Assembly: GCA_045128915.1 (NCBI GenBank)
Contig: JBGVIT010000084.1
Span: 1 to 6,996, forward strand
DNA: 6,996 nucleotides
Reading direction: 5' to 3'
Source of the DNA: RGIG9115 sp045128915
GTDB lineage: Bacteria; Bacillota; Clostridia; UBA1381
Notes under the pieces: generated by a model
Seen by the model: only the letters and a program-made list of their open reading frames with translations
Databases searched by the model: none
Told to the model about the DNA's origin: nothing
Shown here: positions 6,228-6,996 of the stretch, one piece after another
How the letters are laid out: the number at the start of each line of letters is the position of its first letter
How positions within the stretch are numbered: the stretch's first letter is position 1
Translations under genes and position numbers: made by a program

Positions 6228-6996
6228 TGTCTATACATGAAGAATGCGGAGTATTCGGCGTTTTTTCTTCTGCACAAACCAATGTTTCTGATCTTGTGTA
6301 TTATGGGTTATATGCTCTGCAGCACAGAGGTCAGGAAGCATGCGGCATTGTAGTAAATGATGACGGATTATTTTATTCACATAAGGATATAGGACTAGTC
6401 GGTGAAGTGTTTGGCGGATCGAAACTTCGTGATTTTCCTAAGGGAAATATGGCGGTCGGTCATGTAAGATACGGAACAACAGGAGGTTCGAGCAGGAAAA
6501 ACTGTCAGCCGATTGAGGTGAATCACCAGAAAGGAAAAATGGCGATTGCACACAATGGAAATCTGTCAAATGCTTATGAACTCAGAAACAAGCTTGAACT
6601 TACAGGTGCAATATTTCATACAACAAGCGATACTGAAACGATTGCATATATCATAACAAAGGAAAGGTTAAATGCACCATCAATTGAAGAAGCAGTAAGC
6701 CGAAGCATGAATATACTCTGCGGTGCATACTCACTTGTGGTTATGTCACCTGCAAAAATGATTGCCTGTCGTGATCCTTATGGCTTTAGACCGCTGTGCT
6801 ACGGAAAAATAAGTGATGGTACTTATGTTATTGCTTCTGAAAGCTGTGCATTATCAGCTGTCGGTGCAGAATTTATCAGAGATTTGTTGCCCGGAGAAAT
6901 TCTTGTGTTTTCAAAAAGCGGTATAGAGTCCCGAAAAGAGCATTGCAGTACAAAAACAAAGAAGACCTGTATTTTTGAATATATTTATTTTGCAAG
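6227..6996 (+). CDS. purF: Amidophosphoribosyltransferase, 3'-truncated by the window edge
   Basis: Catalyses the first committed step of purine synthesis, replacing the pyrophosphate of PRPP with the glutamine amide nitrogen to give phosphoribosylamine. The frame is open from ATG 6227 to the window end, giving 256 full codons of a protein normally near 470-480 residues. This is essentially the whole Ntn (class II) glutaminase domain; the phosphoribosyltransferase domain lies beyond the window. It begins MSIHEE followed by CGVFGVF, so Cys7 is the predicted nucleophile and the six residues before it form a short propeptide cleaved on maturation, as in B. subtilis PurF, whose propeptide is 11 residues. 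Further family motifs are LQHRGQEACGI (31-41), GHVRYGTTGG (78-87), AHNGNLSNA (108-116), SDTE (134-137) and EYIYFA at the edge. Cys248, just before EYIYFA, matches a 4Fe-4S ligand of the B. subtilis enzyme, suggesting the Fe-S type; the other ligands are not visible. The start overlaps the pyrG stop by one base. Confidence 0.96.
   Translation, partial: MSIHEECGVFGVFSSAQTNVSDLVYYGLYALQHRGQEACGIVVNDDGLFYSHKDIGLVGEVFGGSKLRDFPKGNMAVGHVRYGTTGGSSRKNCQPIEVNHQKGKMAIAHNGNLSNAYELRNKLELTGAIFHTTSDTETIAYIITKERLNAPSIEEAVSRSMNILCGAYSLVVMSPAKMIACRDPYGFRPLCYGKISDGTYVIASESCALSAVGAEFIRDLLPGEILVFSKSGIESRKEHCSTKTKKTCIFEYIYFA

Noticed and set aside
1..6996. CRISPR array, tRNA/rRNA genes, insertion sequence or phage features
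   Set aside because: Virtually every base lies in five intact or edge-truncated housekeeping genes; I found no direct-repeat array, terminal inverted repeats or RNA gene signature.

Overview
The window is a stretch of one operon from a low-GC bacterium, with five genes on the + strand and almost no non-coding DNA. In order: the 3' part of purB (adenylosuccinate lyase), then complete guaA (GMP synthase), glmS (glucosamine-6-phosphate synthase) and pyrG (CTP synthase), then the 5' part of purF (amidophosphoribosyltransferase). By eye the DNA is AT-rich, with many AGA codons, strong Shine-Dalgarno sequences (GGAGG or AAGGAG) before the internal genes and one GTG start. Together with a PurF of Bacillus/Clostridium type (short propeptide, apparent Fe-S cysteine) and a PurB resembling the long animal-type enzyme, this points to a Firmicute. 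Class Clostridia, perhaps the Ruminococcaceae/Oscillospiraceae, is my best guess; this is inferred from protein character, not from a marker gene.

Layout: purB runs off the left edge, lacking roughly 75-80 N-terminal residues, and ends at 1203. guaA (1222-2754), glmS (2768-4594) and pyrG (4623-6227) follow with gaps of 18, 13 and 28 bases. purF starts inside the pyrG stop codon (TAATG) and runs off the right edge after 256 codons. I see no internal promoter, terminator, riboswitch, RNA gene, mobile element or repeat. The promoter and any purine- or glutamine-responsive control must lie upstream of the window.

Together: PurF catalyses the first committed step of purine synthesis, PurB acts near IMP and makes AMP, GuaA makes GMP, PyrG makes CTP, and GlmS commits fructose-6-phosphate to amino sugars for the cell wall. 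Four consecutive genes (guaA, glmS, pyrG, purF) encode glutamine amidotransferases, alternating between the class I (Cys-His-Glu triad) and class II (N-terminal Cys) folds. What the genes share is use of the glutamine amide nitrogen rather than one pathway, and glmS in particular is not a nucleotide gene. No strong candidate for a wholly new system is visible. The notable points are this grouping, the absence of a glmS ribozyme, and a few substitutions in normally conserved motifs.
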